From: Clostridia bacterium
GTDB taxonomy: Bacteria > Bacillota > Clostridia > Oscillospirales > CAG-272
DNA: 64,000 nt
Direction of reading: 5' to 3'
Assembly: GCA_017556745.1 (NCBI GenBank)
Contig: JAFYMF010000014.1
Span: 22,541-86,540 of the forward strand
Shown: positions 44,530-53,554 of the stretch, piece after piece
How positions within the stretch are numbered: the stretch's first letter is position 1
Layout of the letters: every line of letters begins with the position of its first letter
The notes under the pieces: model-generated
What the model was told of the DNA's origin: nothing
The model's database searches: none
Seen by the model: only the letters and a program-made list of their open reading frames with translations
Position numbers and translations under genes: made by a program

Positions 44530-44558
44530 TTGAATTATAATGTAAAATCTGCTATAAT
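44530..44558 (+). promoter_or_regulatory. nagA promoter
   Basis: TTGAAT (44530-44535), a 17-base spacer and TATAAT (44553-44558), divergent from the decarboxylase promoter. It can drive nagA, the membrane protein, metG and tatD. Confidence 0.75.
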
Positions 44559-44587
44559 TAATTAACTGTTTATGTGAGGTTATTATT

Positions 44588-45763
44588 TTGAAAAATACCA
44601 TTTTAACAGGTGCGTTCGTTCTTGATTCCAAATCACGCACTTTCAAAAGAAACGATATACTTATCTCCGGTGGTGTATTTAAGGAAATTGCTCCGGCTAT
44701 TGATTCCGCAGATGCAGAAATTATTGATGTTACCGGAAAATACATAATCCCCGGTCTTATAGACATGCATACACACGGTCGTGCAGGGTGTGACTTTAAT
44801 CGAACCGAACGTATGGATTATAACAAAATGCTCTCATCCTATGCCTATGCAGGAACTACATCTGTACTGGCAACGCTTGCATCTGACAGTTTTGATGCAC
44901 TTATTGAATCCATCAAGAGTATAAACGGTATTAGACTTGCGCCGATAACACCGGGTAACGCAAGAATACTTGGAGTACACCTTGAGGGAAGGTACCTTAA
45001 TCCTGCCAAGCGCGGTGCTCACAGCGCAGAGCTTTTAGATAATCCAAGCGAGAGTGAACTACATGTTCTTTCTTCCGCCGCAATGCCTTTGCCTTTTCAC
45101 ATATCTCTTGCGCCTGAGCTTGACGGTGGGTTTGACTTCATCCGTCGTGGCAGAGAGCTTGGCATAACGTTTGGTATTGCACACAGTGACGCCGATGCAA
45201 AAATGTCAAAGGAAGCCCTCTCCGCAGGTGTTTCTTCATTCACACATCTTTACAATGCAATGCGCCCCCTTCACCACAGAGAACCCGGAAATACAGGCAT
45301 TGCGCTTGTATCAGATGCTTATGTTGAAGTTATTTGTGATGGTCTCCATATCCATCCTGACATGGTTAAGCTTGCCTATTTAGCAAAAGGTAAAGACAAG
45401 CTTGTACTTATAACCGATTCAATGGAAGCAACTAACAATGGTGACGGAAATTATTTTATTGCAGGAATGTCAGTAACCGTAAGCAATGGGAAGGCCGTTA
45501 CTTCTGACGGAGCAATTGCAGGTAGTCTTCTTTCTTTGTTTGACGGAGTTACCAATCTCTGTAAATTCTCAGGTGCAGAATATGCAGATGCTGTTCTGTG
45601 TGCAACCAAGAATCCGGCAGAACTTCTCGGTGTATTTGACAAGATCGGAAGCATAGATGAAGGCAAGTCAGCAGATCTTCTTGTTATCGATTCCGCAGAA
45701 GTCAATGAAAATCACTGTCCCGTTTTGGAAAAGGTATGTATCGGAGGAATATTCATCCGATAA
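44588..45763 (+). CDS. nagA: N-acetylglucosamine-6-phosphate deacetylase
   Basis: NagA removes the acetyl group from GlcNAc-6-phosphate, feeding amino-sugar breakdown and cell-wall recycling. It is 391 residues with DMHTHGRAGCDF (HxH), GVHLEGRYLNPAKRGAH (metal Glu), FTHLYNAMRPLHHRE and LITDSMEAT (catalytic Asp). Translation starts at a TTG at 44588 with GTGAGGT eight bases upstream; no better ATG exists in frame. No nagB is nearby. Confidence 0.93.
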   Translation: MKNTILTGAFVLDSKSRTFKRNDILISGGVFKEIAPAIDSADAEIIDVTGKYIIPGLIDMHTHGRAGCDFNRTERMDYNKMLSSYAYAGTTSVLATLASDSFDALIESIKSINGIRLAPITPGNARILGVHLEGRYLNPAKRGAHSAELLDNPSESELHVLSSAAMPLPFHISLAPELDGGFDFIRRGRELGITFGIAHSDADAKMSKEALSAGVSSFTHLYNAMRPLHHREPGNTGIALVSDAYVEVICDGLHIHPDMVKLAYLAKGKDKLVLITDSMEATNNGDGNYFIAGMSVTVSNGKAVTSDGAIAGSLLSLFDGVTNLCKFSGAEYADAVLCATKNPAELLGVFDKIGSIDEGKSADLLVIDSAEVNENHCPVLEKVCIGGIFIR

Positions 45764-45813
45764 AAAGCAAAATAATAATAGAAACATCTTCTTTATTTGA
45801 AGGAGGTTCTATT

Positions 45814-46650
45814 ATGTTTGCTCAAGAAATCAAACATTGTTCGCTTACAAAAGAAATACTACGAAAATCGAGGAAAGCTGTTCTTGAGGATAAATCTGCT
45901 TCTTTTCTTGTGACATACAGTTTTATAACCCTGGTTCTTTCTTTTCTCGGAATATATTTTATTTCGGAATTACTAATTTCTTTTCTGATCGATATCTTTC
46001 CGTATAATTCCATTAACAGATATAATGCAATAAATTCAGTACGTGTTTTTTTCGCTTTTTTGTCCGTTGTGCTTTTGGCTCCGCATTTTACCTCTTTTTT
46101 TGCCAAAAGTTACGCACTTGCAAAAGGGAAGAGAACATGCTCAGTCAAAATAAATTTTTGTACGTCTGTATATCTGTTCTCAGGAATAATAATCAGGTTT
46201 CTTTTTGTCGTTTTTTCAACCAAATTGCTTTTGTCATATACGAACATTGCAAACTATGTAAGTGACTACGTAAAGTGGGGTCGTGATACAGTTATTGTCG
46301 TATCTGCGCTTGTGTTTTCTTCATTAACAATTATTGCTTTATATAAATTCACAAGATTTATTTTAGTAATATTCCTGTTTATGAAAGATCCGAGCACAAA
46401 ATATAGCACAGCAGTAAAAACTGTAAAGCAACATTTTAAAGGTCATTTTTTCGACTTTATATTTCTTAATATTAGATTTTTACCGATCGTTTTCGTATCC
46501 ATTATCAGTATGGGTATATTAATGATATATTTTATTCCACACTATGCAGTATCTGTTTCGTTATTGTCCGATACGATACTTTGTGACACAAGAATTAAAA
46601 GAAAAAATTATAAGTTCACATATAGACTTACGGAGGTAAACGCCAAATGA
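45814..46650 (+). CDS. Multi-pass membrane protein, unknown
   Basis: A 278-residue integral membrane protein with a strong RBS (AAGGAGG) seven bases before the ATG at 45814. Roughly six hydrophobic segments are visible, at about residues 32-58, 80-100, 122-145, 165-185, 190-205 and 230-255. An amphipathic segment (KYSTAVKTVKQHFKGHFFDFIF) precedes the last one. The layout is reminiscent of DUF975-type proteins, but I cannot confirm that. Its stop overlaps the metG start (ATGA), so the two are coupled. Confidence 0.7.
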   Translation: MFAQEIKHCSLTKEILRKSRKAVLEDKSASFLVTYSFITLVLSFLGIYFISELLISFLIDIFPYNSINRYNAINSVRVFFAFLSVVLLAPHFTSFFAKSYALAKGKRTCSVKINFCTSVYLFSGIIIRFLFVVFSTKLLLSYTNIANYVSDYVKWGRDTVIVVSALVFSSLTIIALYKFTRFILVIFLFMKDPSTKYSTAVKTVKQHFKGHFFDFIFLNIRFLPIVFVSIISMGILMIYFIPHYAVSVSLLSDTILCDTRIKRKNYKFTYRLTEVNAK

Positions 46651-48608
46651 AGTACCAAAATAAAAAAGGTGAAAAATATTATCTGACTACCGCCATTGCA
46701 TATGCTTCTCAGAAGCCGCATTTCGGTAATGTTTATGAGATAATAATGACCGATGCGCTTGCACGTTTCAAGAGACAGATCGGTTATGATGTCTTCTTTC
46801 TCACCGGAACTGATGAGCACGGTCAAAAGATAGAGGCACTGGCTGAAAAAGCAGGTATTTCTCCCAAAGAATACGTTGATAATATTTCAGACATCATCAA
46901 GGGTGTTTGGAATAAGATGAATATAAGCTATGATAAGTTTATCCGCACAACAGATGATTATCATGAGAAGGCAGTACAGAATATCTTCCGCCGACTCTAT
47001 GAGCAAGGTGATATTTATAAGGGTCACTATGAGGGTTGGTACTGTGAGCCCGATGAGGCATTCTTCACCGATACTCAGGTAGTTGACGGTAAGTGTCCTG
47101 ATTGCGGACGCCCTGTTCAAAGAGCAAAAGAAGAAGCATATTTTCTTCGTATGAGCGCGTACGCAGACAAGCTTATGAAGTATATTGAGGATCATCCCGA
47201 CTTTATTGAACCGGAATCCAGAAAGAAAGAAATGGTTAACAATTTCCTTTCCGTCGGTCTTCAGGATCTTTGTGTATCCCGTTCTTCATTTAAGTGGGGA
47301 GTTCCCGTTACCTTTGATGATAAACATGTAATTTACGTTTGGATAGATGCACTTTCAAACTACTTTACCGCTGTCGGTTATGATCCTGATAATGAGGTTC
47401 AACCTGACAGTTACAAGAAGCTTTGGCCTGCAGACGTTCACATAATAGGTAAGGATATTCTCAGATTCCACACCATTTACTGGCCAATTATACTTATGGC
47501 ACTCGGTGAGCCCCTCCCAAAGAAGGTATTCGGTCATCCTTGGTTCAACTACGGAATCGACAAGATGTCCAAATCCCGAGGAAACGTTATTTACGCAGAT
47601 ATTCTTGCTGACAAGATAGGCGTTGACGGTGTAAGACATTATGCACTTGCCGAGATGCCATATGCATCTGACGGAAGTATCACCTACGAGAGTGTGGTCA
47701 CAAGATATAATACCGACCTTGCAAATAACCTCGGTAATCTTGTTAGCCGTACTCTTGCAATGACCGCCAAGTATTTCGGTTCAGTAATTCCTGAGAATAA
47801 TACTGTTGATCCTCTTGATGAAGAGCTCATTTCCGCAGCCTACACAGCATTTGATGAGGTATATGAGAATATGGAGACTTTCCATATATCAGATGCCGTT
47901 GAATCTGTATTCAATATGCTTCGTCGAGCAAACAAATATATTGACGAGACTGCACCTTGGGTTCTTGCAAAGGACGAGGCAAGCCGCGGCCGTCTCGGTA
48001 CTGTTCTTTATAATCTTCTTGAGACTATAAGATATGCGGCAATTCTTCTGTATCCCATTATGCCCGATACTTCCGACAAGATACTTGATCTCATCGGAAC
48101 CGATGCAAGAAATTATGACAGTCTTGAAAAATTCGGTGCGCTTACAGTAGGAAATGTAGTTAAGCCTCAGGAAGTTCTCTTCAACAGAATAGATGAAAAA
48201 GAGTTTATGGAAAAGATAGAAGCTGAAAAGAAGGCGGCAATTGCTGAAGAAGAAAAGCCTGCTGCTATCGAGAAGCCTGAAGGTGTTGCTCAGATAGGCA
48301 TAGAGGACTTTATGGGTGTTGAGCTTCGTACCGCTCAGATCCTTGCATGTGAAGCAGTCCCGAAGGCAAAGAAACTTCTTAAGCTTGAGATTGACCTTGG
48401 TTATGAGAAGCGTCAAGTTGTTTCCGGTATTGCTAAATTCTATAAACCGGAAGACCTTATCGGTAAAAAAATAATTGTCGTTGCAAACCTTAAGCCCGCT
48501 GTTCTTTGCGGAATCGAGTCTAACGGTATGATCCTTGCATCCGGCGAGGAAGAGGTTAGAGTTGTATTCCTTTCCGAGGATACTCCTCTTGGAGAAAGAG
48601 TCAGATAA
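46647..48608 (+). CDS. metG: Methionyl-tRNA synthetase
   Basis: MetRS charges tRNA-Met and initiator tRNA with methionine. It is 653 residues: catalytic Rossmann fold (PHFGN as the HIGH motif; DKMSKSRGN as KMSKS), helical anticodon domain and a C-terminal EMAP-type tRNA-binding domain (from about residue 550, IEDFMGVELRTAQIL) joined by an Ala/Glu-rich linker. The zinc knuckle should have four Cys, but only Cys133, Cys150 and Cys153 are seen; the second position is Asp136 (WYCEPDEAFF). Its end overlaps the tatD start by one base, as in the Bacillus metS-yabD pair. Confidence 0.95.
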   Translation: MKYQNKKGEKYYLTTAIAYASQKPHFGNVYEIIMTDALARFKRQIGYDVFFLTGTDEHGQKIEALAEKAGISPKEYVDNISDIIKGVWNKMNISYDKFIRTTDDYHEKAVQNIFRRLYEQGDIYKGHYEGWYCEPDEAFFTDTQVVDGKCPDCGRPVQRAKEEAYFLRMSAYADKLMKYIEDHPDFIEPESRKKEMVNNFLSVGLQDLCVSRSSFKWGVPVTFDDKHVIYVWIDALSNYFTAVGYDPDNEVQPDSYKKLWPADVHIIGKDILRFHTIYWPIILMALGEPLPKKVFGHPWFNYGIDKMSKSRGNVIYADILADKIGVDGVRHYALAEMPYASDGSITYESVVTRYNTDLANNLGNLVSRTLAMTAKYFGSVIPENNTVDPLDEELISAAYTAFDEVYENMETFHISDAVESVFNMLRRANKYIDETAPWVLAKDEASRGRLGTVLYNLLETIRYAAILLYPIMPDTSDKILDLIGTDARNYDSLEKFGALTVGNVVKPQEVLFNRIDEKEFMEKIEAEKKAAIAEEEKPAAIEKPEGVAQIGIEDFMGVELRTAQILACEAVPKAKKLLKLEIDLGYEKRQVVSGIAKFYKPEDLIGKKIIVVANLKPAVLCGIESNGMILASGEEEVRVVFLSEDTPLGERVR

Positions 48609-49390
48609 TGAAGTTTTTTGACTCTCACGCACACTACAACGACGAGAGATATGAAACAGAAATATCCGAAGGAGCAGAGATGCTCCTTCGGACACTTTTT
48701 GATGATAATGTTGAGGCTATCGTTAATGTAGGTGTTGACCCTGAATATTCAGTAAATTGTATTGAGCTTGCTAAAAAGTTTCCTAAGATGTATGCCGCTG
48801 TCGGCATACATCCATCAGATACACGATTTCTCAATAATCCCGAGGAAGACGTAAAAAAGATTGAAGAATTACTCAAATGCGACAAGGTAGTTGCACTGGG
48901 AGAAATAGGTCTTGACTATCACTATCCCGAAACCGACAAGGAAAAGCAGAAGGACTATCTGTACAGACAGCTTGAACTTGCGCAAAAAACCGGTTCTAAA
49001 GTTATTTTCCACGATAGAGATGCTCACGGTGACAGTATGGAAGCAGTTACAGCATTTCCCGGCGTTGTCGGTGTTTTTCACTGTTTCTCCGGTAGTGCTG
49101 AAATGGCAAAGGAACTCGTTAAACTCGGCTGGTATATTTCTTTCACCGGTGTAATTACTTACAGTAATGCCCGTAAGGTATGCGATGCAGTAAAGGTTGT
49201 TCCTGACGATAGAATTCTTATCGAAACAGATGCACCTTATCTTGCTCCTGTCCCCATGAGAGGAAAGATAAACCGCTCTGATTATCTACAATATACCGCA
49301 GAAAAAATGGCAGAACTTCGAGGTACTACCACTGAGGAAATTGCCCGCATAACAACGGAAAACGCAAAAATATTTTTTGGAATTTCTTAA
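48608..49390 (+). CDS. tatD: TatD-family metal-dependent hydrolase
   Basis: A 260-residue TatD/YabD-type TIM-barrel hydrolase, a Mg-dependent DNase or deacylase family. Metal motifs are FFDSHAHYND (HxH), ALGEIGLDYHYP (Glu), a His in VIFHDRDAH, GVFHCFSG and ETDAPYLAP (Asp). It follows metG as in most Bacillota. No recognisable terminator follows; the next 125 bases to 49515 hold only an AAAGCGCTTT palindrome near 49494. Confidence 0.93.
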   Translation: MKFFDSHAHYNDERYETEISEGAEMLLRTLFDDNVEAIVNVGVDPEYSVNCIELAKKFPKMYAAVGIHPSDTRFLNNPEEDVKKIEELLKCDKVVALGEIGLDYHYPETDKEKQKDYLYRQLELAQKTGSKVIFHDRDAHGDSMEAVTAFPGVVGVFHCFSGSAEMAKELVKLGWYISFTGVITYSNARKVCDAVKVVPDDRILIETDAPYLAPVPMRGKINRSDYLQYTAEKMAELRGTTTEEIARITTENAKIFFGIS

Positions 49391-49515
49391 TAAAAAATCT
49401 GTACTTGAAAAATTTTATAAAGATACAAAGGGCAGGGGACTTTGGAATTTGTCTGTGCAGATATACGGCAGATAAACAAAGTCTAGTGTAAGAAAGCGCT
49501 TTTATTAAATAAATA

Positions 49516-50013
49516 TTAAATCAATTCTTCAAGAAGCTCGATTTTATGTTGTTCATCAAGTATCAGTCTGCTTGTTAGTGCTTTTATAACTGTATCATTT
49601 GTTGAACGTGACAATAAATTTAACTCCTGAATAAAGTTTTTAGCAAAATATATATCACTGAACAGAAAATTCTTCAGCTCAGAATCATTTGTTCTCGATG
49701 CATGTTCAAAATCTCTGCTTTTGCGATTAAGGTCCGTGTATCTGATCCTTGGGTCTATTCCAAGTGAAGTAAGAAGTTTTCCAAGGAGTTTAAAATGTTT
49801 CAGCTCTGTAATTGATATACACTCTACAATATCTGATACTATTGGATGAGTTGTTGAGAACATTAAATTCTGATAAATGTACTCGGAAACAGAGACAAAT
49901 TTATTTATATAAATTCTGTAGATGGATTCTATAATATTTTTTCTTTTGTCTGATGCATTTGATACTTGTGGATAGTGTAAGTTAAGAAAACAGTTATTTG
50001 TCGGTTTATCCAT
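49516..50013 (-). CDS. Ferritin-like diiron protein
   Basis: A 165-residue four-helix protein resembling the ferritin-like/Mn-catalase-like family found in clostridial spore-coat and stress genes. Helices 1 and 2 carry SEYIYQ and ITELKHFKLL (ExxH); helices 3 and 4 carry FIQELNLL and LDEQHKIELLEEL, the expected Glu and (D/E)xxH ligands. GIDPRIRY follows helix 2 as in relatives. Two metal-binding half-sites look intact, so oxidase, catalase-like or metal-storage activity is possible. No neighbour supports a specific role. Confidence 0.65.
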   Translation of the reverse strand: MDKPTNNCFLNLHYPQVSNASDKRKNIIESIYRIYINKFVSVSEYIYQNLMFSTTHPIVSDIVECISITELKHFKLLGKLLTSLGIDPRIRYTDLNRKSRDFEHASRTNDSELKNFLFSDIYFAKNFIQELNLLSRSTNDTVIKALTSRLILDEQHKIELLEELI

Positions 50014-50094
50014 AAAATTATCCTCACTAAGATTTATATTTTAATATAATGTTATGTGATTGACCGAATTAATGTTAATTCATTTCATAAACAC

Positions 50095-50130
50095 AAAAAT
50101 CCTGCACAGATAACCCGTGCAGGATTTTTT
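50095..50130. terminator. Strong hairpin terminator without an obvious gene
   Basis: AAAAATCCTGCAC and GTGCAGGATTTTT form a 13-bp stem around a 9-base loop, followed by T6 on the plus strand. It lies between two diverging genes (ferritin-like - and PHP-like +), so no annotated plus-strand gene ends here. Confidence 0.75.
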
Positions 50131-50177
50131 CACTATTTAAAGCATAAAATAGCCGCTCTGCAGAATTTCGCTTCCCT

Positions 50178-50209
50178 CAATTATACAAAATTTGCATTTT
50201 GTATAATTG
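50178..50209. promoter_or_regulatory. Perfect 13-bp palindromic site upstream of the PHP-like gene
   Basis: CAATTATACAAAA (50178-50190) and TTTTGTATAATTG (50197-50209) are exact inverted copies with a 6-base centre, TTTGCA. A possible promoter (TTGCAT 50192-50197, 16-base spacer, TATTCT 50214-50219) overlaps it, so it may be an operator. An RNA hairpin is the alternative. Confidence 0.5.
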
Positions 50210-50267
50210 GCAGTATTCTCCGACAAGCACATTGATACGATTATCTTCCCACGAAAGGTGTCCTATT

Positions 50268-50948
50268 ATGACCGTAGATTTCAACCTACACTGTCTCCCC
50301 GACATTGATTTTAATCATGGAGTTCAGTCAGCAGTAAATGTAGTACATAATTTAAAAAGATGCGAAATCAAATACGCAGTACTTACTCCCACGTATGACT
50401 GCGATGTCGATTCCGTATCGTCCTTCGTTAAGAGTCGACGGGATAAAATCAAATTGATAGAATGTAGCGGAGTTAAGCTTGTCCCGGCGGCAAATGTTAT
50501 AATCAAGCCCGGAATTTCTGATATAAATGATTTTGCTAAGTTAACTGTTAACAAAACCAATCTTATCTACCTATCACTACCGGATATATTTGACGAAACG
50601 TTATTTGACCGTGAGATACACAACATTATGTACAAACACAAGCTTATCCCTGTTTTCTCCGATATTGACCGCTATATACTGACGTATACCGATGATCAAT
50701 TATACAAAATATTTTCTGTACCATATGCCTGTTACCAGTTCATCATTTCTTCTCTTTTGAATAAAGAAATTCTTAAGATAGCACGAGAATTAATCGCGAA
50801 TGGCAAATGTGTTTTGTTTGGTACAGGAATAAGAAACTATACAAATCAAAATCTAAACTATAATGTACCTATAAAACAATTTCAGAAATGGTTTGGCAAA
50901 GAATACTTCAATTTCTATATGCTCAAATGCGAGAACCTTATAAAATAA
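50268..50948 (+). CDS. Degenerate PHP-domain protein (CpsB/YwqE phosphatase homologue)
   Basis: A 226-residue protein collinear with CpsB/CapC/YwqE-type Mn-dependent tyrosine phosphatases but stripped of the metal ligands. The N-terminal HxHxLP motif is FNLHCLPDID (first His is Asn6), TPHY is TPTY, AHPERY is FSDIDRY, and the SDAH motif is TGIRNY. The fold segments between them remain (YQFIISSLLNKEILKIARELI). I use the ATG at 50268, which has GAAAGGTG upstream. It has no kinase or polysaccharide genes nearby. It is probably catalytically dead, yet its reading frame is intact. It ends two bases before pcrA ends on the other strand. Confidence 0.65.
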   Translation: MTVDFNLHCLPDIDFNHGVQSAVNVVHNLKRCEIKYAVLTPTYDCDVDSVSSFVKSRRDKIKLIECSGVKLVPAANVIIKPGISDINDFAKLTVNKTNLIYLSLPDIFDETLFDREIHNIMYKHKLIPVFSDIDRYILTYTDDQLYKIFSVPYACYQFIISSLLNKEILKIARELIANGKCVLFGTGIRNYTNQNLNYNVPIKQFQKWFGKEYFNFYMLKCENLIK

Positions 50949-50949
50949 A

Positions 50950-53364
50950 TCACTCTTCCCTTTTAAGCTTGGCATAAGATGCCATAAGCTTTTTTGTGCC
51001 AAAATCATCAAAGGCAATCTCGTACATCATATCTCCACCCATGTTTGAGGCAGAAAGTATCTCTCCGGCTCCGAATTTTAGATGCTTTACTCGGTCTCCC
51101 ACAGCAAAGCTTTCCACCAAAGTAGTAGTTGTTTTTTTATTTACAGAAGCAACAACATCAGATGAATTGAGTTGTTTTTCAAAATGAAGTACCGCGCTTT
51201 CCTTTGTGTCTCTCGCAAAAGAAGCTGTTGCTGCATAATCAACTGCTTTTCTCGGCAATTCGGATTTGATTACAAGATTTTCCGGAATTTCTTCGACAAA
51301 ACGTGATACAGGATTCAGTTGTGTTCTTCCGAAAAGAAGGCGCTGATGCACATGAGATATATACAACTGCTCCTTAGCACGAGTTATTGCAACGTATGCA
51401 AGGCGTCTTTCTTCTTCAAGCTCGGCTTCATCACTTTGAGACTGAATACCCGGGAAAATATTCTCTTCCATTCCCGGAAGAAATACAACGGGAAATTCAA
51501 GACCCTTTGCGCTATGGATAGTCATCATTACAACTGCATCTGCAGTGTCATCATATTTATCAACATCACTTACAAGTGCAACTGTCTCAAGGAATCCGGA
51601 TAAAGTCGCTTCCCCTTCTTCCGCGTAATTTTCTTCATACTCAACAGCAGATGACGAAAACTCTTCTATATTACTGAGTCTCTCCAGTCCCTCATTTCCC
51701 TCGGCAACAAGCATATCCTTGTAACCACTGATCTCGACAGTTTTAGTTATTAACTCACTTATTGGAAGCTCGTCAGAGAGCGCTCTGAGCTGCTCAATCA
51801 TATTTACAAATGAAACAAGTCTGTCTGCTGAACGAGAAATGGAAACAAACTGTGCCGATATACGCATTATTTCAAACATGCTCTTCCCTTCAGACAAGGC
51901 AAGCTGCTCGATTGCATTTACTGTACTGTCGCCAATCTTTCTTTTGGGCTCGTTTATAATTCTCTTAAGACGGAGGTTATCATCGGGATTTTTTATGATG
52001 CACAAATACGCAAGGATATCCTTTATTTCCTTGCGGTCATAGAAACGTGTGCCACCAAGAACACGGTATGGAACACCGCCTCTTGCAAATGCGGATTCAA
52101 GGCTGTTTGCCTGTGCATTCATTCTATATAATACAACATAATCCTTGTACTGTCTGAGACCGCTCTGTACCTGCTCGGCGATAGTGGAAACAATATGCCT
52201 TGCCTCCTCATTCTGATCGGCAATCTCTCTAAGAGATATCTTATCTCCCATTTTGCCTTCTGTCCAAAGTTCTTTACCCTTACGGCCGGCATTGTTTCTT
52301 ATAACTGCGTTAGCAGCATCAAGTATTGTCTGTGTAGAGCGGTAATTCTGCTCAAGTTTGATAACTTTAGCCTCGCCGTATTCATTGTCAAAGGTGAGAA
52401 TGTTTTCGATAGTAGCACCACGGAATTTATAAATACTCTGATCATCATCACCTACAACCATTATATTTCTATATTTTCCGGAAAGCAATGATGTGAGCAT
52501 AAACTGCGCTTTGTTGGTATCCTGATACTCGTCTACACATACATATCTGAACTTATTCTGATAATATTCAAGAACGTCAGCATTCTCCTCAAGAAGTCGC
52601 ACAGTCTGAACAATAATATCATCAAAGTCAACCGCATTTGCATCCTTCAGTGCAGTCTGATACTGAGAATATATTTTTGATATTTGTAGAAGTCTATAGT
52701 CGTTACCAACTTTAAGATTATACTCATCAGGAGTAATAAGTTCATCTTTTGCGCGGCTTATCTCATTCATAACACTTCTCACCGGAAGAACCTTATCGCT
52801 TATATTAAGTGACTTCATGGTTGCACCGATAAGTTTTTTTACGTCATCAGTATCATATATTGTAAAATCCTGAGTATAACCAAGACGGTCACCAAATCTC
52901 CTGAGAATTCTTACACATACAGAGTGAAAGGTTCCAGCCCAAATCTGAGATGCAATGTCCTCATCCCCGAGTGTAGTTGCAAGACGGGCCTTTATCTCAT
53001 TTGCCGCTTTGTTAGTAAAGGTTATTGCAAGGATGTTCCATGGAGCAACAGGCGCAACAGCGTACGCTGTAAGCATATTTTCAATATCTTCAATCTCTGC
53101 ATACTTAAGAGCAGAATTAAAGATATCAAGTTCAGATTCACTTCCCTGATTAACCATATTATCATAATAAGCATTACCGTATTTGATAAGATGAGATATT
53201 CTCTTTACAAGAACAGTGGTCTTTCCGCTTCCCGCACCGGCAAGCACAAGAAGAGGTCCGTTTACTGTATAAATAGCCTCACGCTGATCTTTATTAAGAT
53301 TTTTATATATTCGGTCGAAAAGATACCTTTTTGCCTTGATAAATTCTGTCTTTATATCTGTCAT
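50950..53364 (-). CDS. pcrA: UvrD/PcrA-type ATP-dependent DNA helicase
   Basis: An 804-residue superfamily 1A 3'-5' helicase used in repair and replication. Motif I is LAGAGSGKTTVL, with TFTNKAANEIKAR (Ia), VDEYQDTNKAQ (II), VVGDDDQSIYKFRGA (III), KLEQNYRST (IV), MTIHSAKGLEFPVVFLPG (V) and RRLAYVAITRAKEQLYI (VI). The C terminus ends in a Tudor-like RNA-polymerase-binding segment (GDRVKHLKFGAGEIL). The ATG at 53364 has GGAGG/GAGG upstream. Promoter at 53416-53444. Confidence 0.94.
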   Translation of the reverse strand: MTDIKTEFIKAKRYLFDRIYKNLNKDQREAIYTVNGPLLVLAGAGSGKTTVLVKRISHLIKYGNAYYDNMVNQGSESELDIFNSALKYAEIEDIENMLTAYAVAPVAPWNILAITFTNKAANEIKARLATTLGDEDIASQIWAGTFHSVCVRILRRFGDRLGYTQDFTIYDTDDVKKLIGATMKSLNISDKVLPVRSVMNEISRAKDELITPDEYNLKVGNDYRLLQISKIYSQYQTALKDANAVDFDDIIVQTVRLLEENADVLEYYQNKFRYVCVDEYQDTNKAQFMLTSLLSGKYRNIMVVGDDDQSIYKFRGATIENILTFDNEYGEAKVIKLEQNYRSTQTILDAANAVIRNNAGRKGKELWTEGKMGDKISLREIADQNEEARHIVSTIAEQVQSGLRQYKDYVVLYRMNAQANSLESAFARGGVPYRVLGGTRFYDRKEIKDILAYLCIIKNPDDNLRLKRIINEPKRKIGDSTVNAIEQLALSEGKSMFEIMRISAQFVSISRSADRLVSFVNMIEQLRALSDELPISELITKTVEISGYKDMLVAEGNEGLERLSNIEEFSSSAVEYEENYAEEGEATLSGFLETVALVSDVDKYDDTADAVVMMTIHSAKGLEFPVVFLPGMEENIFPGIQSQSDEAELEEERRLAYVAITRAKEQLYISHVHQRLLFGRTQLNPVSRFVEEIPENLVIKSELPRKAVDYAATASFARDTKESAVLHFEKQLNSSDVVASVNKKTTTTLVESFAVGDRVKHLKFGAGEILSASNMGGDMMYEIAFDDFGTKKLMASYAKLKREE

Positions 53365-53415
53365 ACCATCCTCTTCCTCCGAATGATTGAATAATTTGCA
53401 ATAATATATTATACT

Positions 53416-53444
53416 ATTATACCGCATTTTTTTAAAATTGGCAA
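53416..53444 (-). promoter_or_regulatory. pcrA promoter
   Basis: On the minus strand TTGCCA (53444-53439), a 17-base spacer and TATAAT (53421-53416), about 50 bases before the ATG. Confidence 0.8.
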
Positions 53445-53490
53445 GATGTATAGTTAAAGTAAAAATATTGACGATTAATAATAACTTTTA

Positions 53491-53540
53491 TATCAAATAG
53501 GAGAGGAAGTGCCTATATGCACTCCCTCTCCTATTTGATA
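53491..53540 (-). terminator. Long hairpin between hpf and pcrA
   Basis: A 22-base stem (TATCAAATAGGAGAGGAAGTGC at 53491-53512 split around a 6-base loop with 53519-53540) contains one G-U pair. The flanks are only weakly T-rich, so besides a terminator for hpf it may be an RNA-processing or stability element. Confidence 0.55.
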
Positions 53541-53554
53541 TTTTATATATAATA

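Noticed and set aside
44510..44587. Possible riboswitch or T-box leader for the nagA-metG unit
   Set aside because: The leader is about 25 bases from predicted start site to TTG, too short for a T-box or other riboswitch.
47889..48695. 268-codon minus-strand frame over metG/tatD
   Set aside because: Antisense to two well-defined genes; no coding evidence.
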